Positions 4,501-6,118 of a DNA stretch of 6,118 nt are shown here, piece by piece. The position numbers and the translations under genes were made by a program. The notes beneath the pieces are model-generated. The model was not told where the DNA came from, did not search any database, and worked only from the letters and a program-made list of their open reading frames with translations. The DNA lies in assembly GCA_022701925.1 (NCBI GenBank), contig JAKONM010000351.1, forward strand, positions 1 through 6,118, read 5' to 3'. The number at the start of each line of letters is the position of its first letter. Position 1 is the stretch's first letter. This stretch comes from Microbacteriaceae bacterium (GTDB lineage Bacteria > Actinomycetota > Actinomycetes > Actinomycetales > Microbacteriaceae).

Positions 4501-5804
4501 CGCTGATCACGGGTGCGGCGCTGGCCGACGGCACCTCCACCGACCTGCGCGTCGCGGACGGCACGGTGGTCGGGCTCGGCCGCCTGACCCGCGAGCCGGG
4601 CGAGCGGGTGCTCGACGCGGACGGCCTGCTGCTGCTGACCGGTCTGGTCGACCTGCACACCCATCTGCGCCAGCCGGGGGGCGAGGGCGCCGAGACGGTG
4701 CTGACCGGCTCCCGCGCCGCCGCCGCGGGGGGCTACACCGCGGTGCACGCCATGCCGAACACGGTGCCGGCGGCCGACACCGCGGGCGTCGTGGAGCAGG
4801 TCGCCGCGCTGGGGGAGGAGGCCGGCTACGTCGACGTGCGCCCCGTCGGCGCGGTGTCGAAGGGCCGCGAGGGCCGCGAGCTGGCCGAGCTGGTCTCCAT
4901 GGCCCGCTCGCGCGCCCGGGTGCGGCTGTTCAGCGACGACGGCTCGTGCGTGGCCGACCCCCTGCTGATGCGGCGCGCGCTCGAGTACGCCCGCATCGTC
5001 GACGGGGTCATCGCCCAGCACGCGGAGGAGCCGAGGCTGACCGCGGGCGCCCAGCTGCACGAGGGCGCGGTCGCCGCCGACCTGGGCCTCAAGGGCTGGC
5101 CGGCCGTCGCCGAGGAGGCGATCATCGCCCGCGACGCCCTGCTGGCGGAGTCGACCGGTGCCCGGCTGCACGTCTGCCACGTCTCGACCGCGGGCAGCGT
5201 GGACGTCCGGCGCTGGGCGAAGGCGCGCGGCGTGCGCATCACCGCCGAGGTCACGCCGCACCACCTGTGGCTCACCGACGAGGCCGCCCGCGGGTACGAC
5301 CCGCGGTTCAAGGTGAACCCGCCGCTGCGCACCGACGACGACGTGCAGGCCCTGCGGGCCGCGCTGGCCGACGGTACGATCGACGCCGTCGCCACCGACC
5401 ACGCCCCGCACCCGGCGGAGGCGAAGCGCAGCGAGTGGTCCGCCGCCGCCATGGGCATGGTCGGGCTCGAGACCGCGGTGCTCGTGGTGCAGGCGGCCGT
5501 GGTCGACACCGGTCTGATGGGGTGGCCGGAGGTGGAGCTCGCGATGTCCAGGCGCCCGGCCGCGATCGGCGGCCTCACCGGTGCGGCGCAGGCCGTGCAG
5601 GTCGGCCGCCCCGCCGACCTGGTGCTGCTCGACCCCTCCCACCGGCGCGTGCTCGACACGACCCACCTGGCCGGGCGCAGCACCAACTCCCCGTTCCTCG
5701 GGCGGTCGCTGCCCGGCCGCGTCGTCGCGACGCTCTTCCGCGGCGTGCCCACCGTGCTGGACGGCGCCGTGCGGGCGCCCGAGGAGCTGACGGCCGGATG
5801 GTGA
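4497..5804 (+). CDS. pyrC: Dihydroorotase, type I
   Basis: PyrC reversibly cyclises carbamoyl aspartate to dihydroorotate, the third step of UMP synthesis, using a metal centre in a TIM barrel of the amidohydrolase superfamily. The 435 residues fit the type I family. Metal ligands and substrate residues are visible: DLHTHLRQPG with H54 and H56, MPNT with N88, and FSDDG with D147/D148, one of which replaces the carboxylated lysine of type II enzymes. H175 (AQHAEE), H228 (VCHVST) and catalytic D301 (ATDHAPH) complete the set. GMVGLETAV near the C-terminus is also typical. The ATG at 4497 overlaps the pyrB stop as ATGA. The same frame stays open far upstream inside pyrB, but that part shows no family similarity and is overlap only. 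The gene lies between pyrB and a small membrane-protein gene, as in mycobacteria. Confidence 0.98.
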   Translation: MTLITGAALADGTSTDLRVADGTVVGLGRLTREPGERVLDADGLLLLTGLVDLHTHLRQPGGEGAETVLTGSRAAAAGGYTAVHAMPNTVPAADTAGVVEQVAALGEEAGYVDVRPVGAVSKGREGRELAELVSMARSRARVRLFSDDGSCVADPLLMRRALEYARIVDGVIAQHAEEPRLTAGAQLHEGAVAADLGLKGWPAVAEEAIIARDALLAESTGARLHVCHVSTAGSVDVRRWAKARGVRITAEVTPHHLWLTDEAARGYDPRFKVNPPLRTDDDVQALRAALADGTIDAVATDHAPHPAEAKRSEWSAAAMGMVGLETAVLVVQAAVVDTGLMGWPEVELAMSRRPAAIGGLTGAAQAVQVGRPADLVLLDPSHRRVLDTTHLAGRSTNSPFLGRSLPGRVVATLFRGVPTVLDGAVRAPEELTAGW

Positions 5805-6118
5805 GCCCGGTGTCGGTGACGATCGTCGTCGCGGTCGTGGTGCTGGCCCTCGCCGGCATGCTGTGGTCGTGGCGGCGGCGCGGTGCCGCCCAGCGCGGGC
5901 TGCGGCTGCCGCAGGCCGTCGATCCGGGTGCGGAGCGCGCCGTCGCGAGCGGCACCTACCTGGCCACCACGTTCGCCGGCCGCCCGCTGGAGCGCGTGAG
6001 CGCCGCCGGGCTCGGCTTCCGCGCGCGCTGCCGCACCGCCGTCGCCGAGCACGGCCTCGTCGTCGAGCTGGCCGGCGCCCGTCCCTTCACCGTGCCCGCC
6101 GCGCGGATCACCGGCGCC
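5798..6118 (+). CDS. Membrane-anchored PH-like domain protein of the pyr operon (Rv1382-like), 3' end outside window
   Basis: The frame is open to the right edge; 107 residues are visible. An N-terminal transmembrane helix (about 4-25, V/A/L-rich) is followed by R26-R27-R28, which predicts the C-terminal part in the cytoplasm. A soluble domain begins near G52-T53-Y54 and continues through GLGFR (71-75) to VPAARITGA (99-107). This pattern resembles the small membrane protein between pyrC and carA in Mycobacterium tuberculosis (Rv1382, 165 residues) and related proteins often labelled PH-domain or 'transporter'. Its role is unknown; the location suggests a link to pyrimidine metabolism. Two starts are possible: ATG at 5798, overlapping the pyrC stop by 7 nt, or GTG at 5801, giving the same 4-nt GTGA overlap as pyrR/pyrB. 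The purine stretch gaggag (5781-5786) sits 11 nt from the ATG and slightly favours it. The family is recalled from context and pattern, not searched. Confidence 0.78.
   Translation, partial: MVSPVSVTIVVAVVVLALAGMLWSWRRRGAAQRGLRLPQAVDPGAERAVASGTYLATTFAGRPLERVSAAGLGFRARCRTAVAEHGLVVELAGARPFTVPAARITGA

Noticed and set aside
4302..6052. Two long minus-strand open frames opposite pyrC (4302-5666 and 4826-6052).
   Set aside because: Stop codons are rare antisense to GC-rich genes. The translations are His/Arg/Ala-rich with no recognisable domain, and the plus strand carries an intact, well-conserved enzyme.
1..6118. Search for CRISPR repeats, IS ends, tRNA or rRNA genes, phage or defence genes.
   Set aside because: No spaced direct repeats, transposase motifs, cloverleaf-like segments or defence-family motifs were found; all long coding stretches are accounted for by housekeeping genes.

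Overview
The window is very GC-rich (well over 70% G+C by inspection), with GTG starts, G/C-ending codons and tightly packed genes. This points to a high-GC actinobacterium. The EF-P sequence and the pyr operon order fit the Micrococcales, and Microbacteriaceae is my best guess. That placement rests on remembered protein resemblance, not a search. No mobile element, CRISPR array, tRNA or rRNA was seen, and no defence or otherwise exotic gene system; this is core-metabolism DNA.

Layout. (1) 2-1419: the 3' part of a ZnT9-like cation diffusion facilitator gene that enters from the left edge, then aroQ (type II 3-dehydroquinate dehydratase) 11 nt downstream. (2) 1420-1482: a short spacer with a possible -10 element and a nested hairpin whose outer helix would pair with the efp Shine-Dalgarno. 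(3) 1483-2465: efp and nusB, whose stop and start codons overlap by one base. (4) 2466-2528: a convergent spacer filled by a strong GC-rich hairpin without a U-tract, probably a two-way terminator. (5) 2529-2855, minus strand: a small EthD-like dimeric alpha/beta-barrel protein of unknown function. (6) 2856-3022: a divergent spacer holding a perfect 13-bp inverted repeat, a candidate -10 and a PyrR-binding RNA hairpin next to a perfect Shine-Dalgarno. (7) 3023-6118: the pyrimidine operon pyrR-pyrB-pyrC plus the start of a membrane-anchored protein resembling the one between pyrC and carA in mycobacteria (Rv1382-like). carA, carB and later pyr genes would be expected just past the right edge.

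How the genes work together. PyrB and PyrC carry out the second and third steps of de novo UMP synthesis, making carbamoyl aspartate and then dihydroorotate. PyrR should sense UMP/UTP and bind the leader of its own mRNA. The leader has a recognisable PyrR-binding loop but no intrinsic terminator, and its lower stem pairs with the Shine-Dalgarno. This supports translational repression, as described for Mycobacterium smegmatis, rather than Bacillus-type attenuation. Overlapping stop/start codons (GTGA, ATGA, ATGGTGA) would carry control from pyrR through the operon. The aroQ-efp-nusB group links shikimate-pathway, translation and transcription-antitermination housekeeping genes.

The most interesting signals are regulatory: the pyrR leader with two mutually exclusive folds, the 13-bp palindrome directly upstream of the likely pyr -10, and the possible masking of the efp ribosome-binding site.
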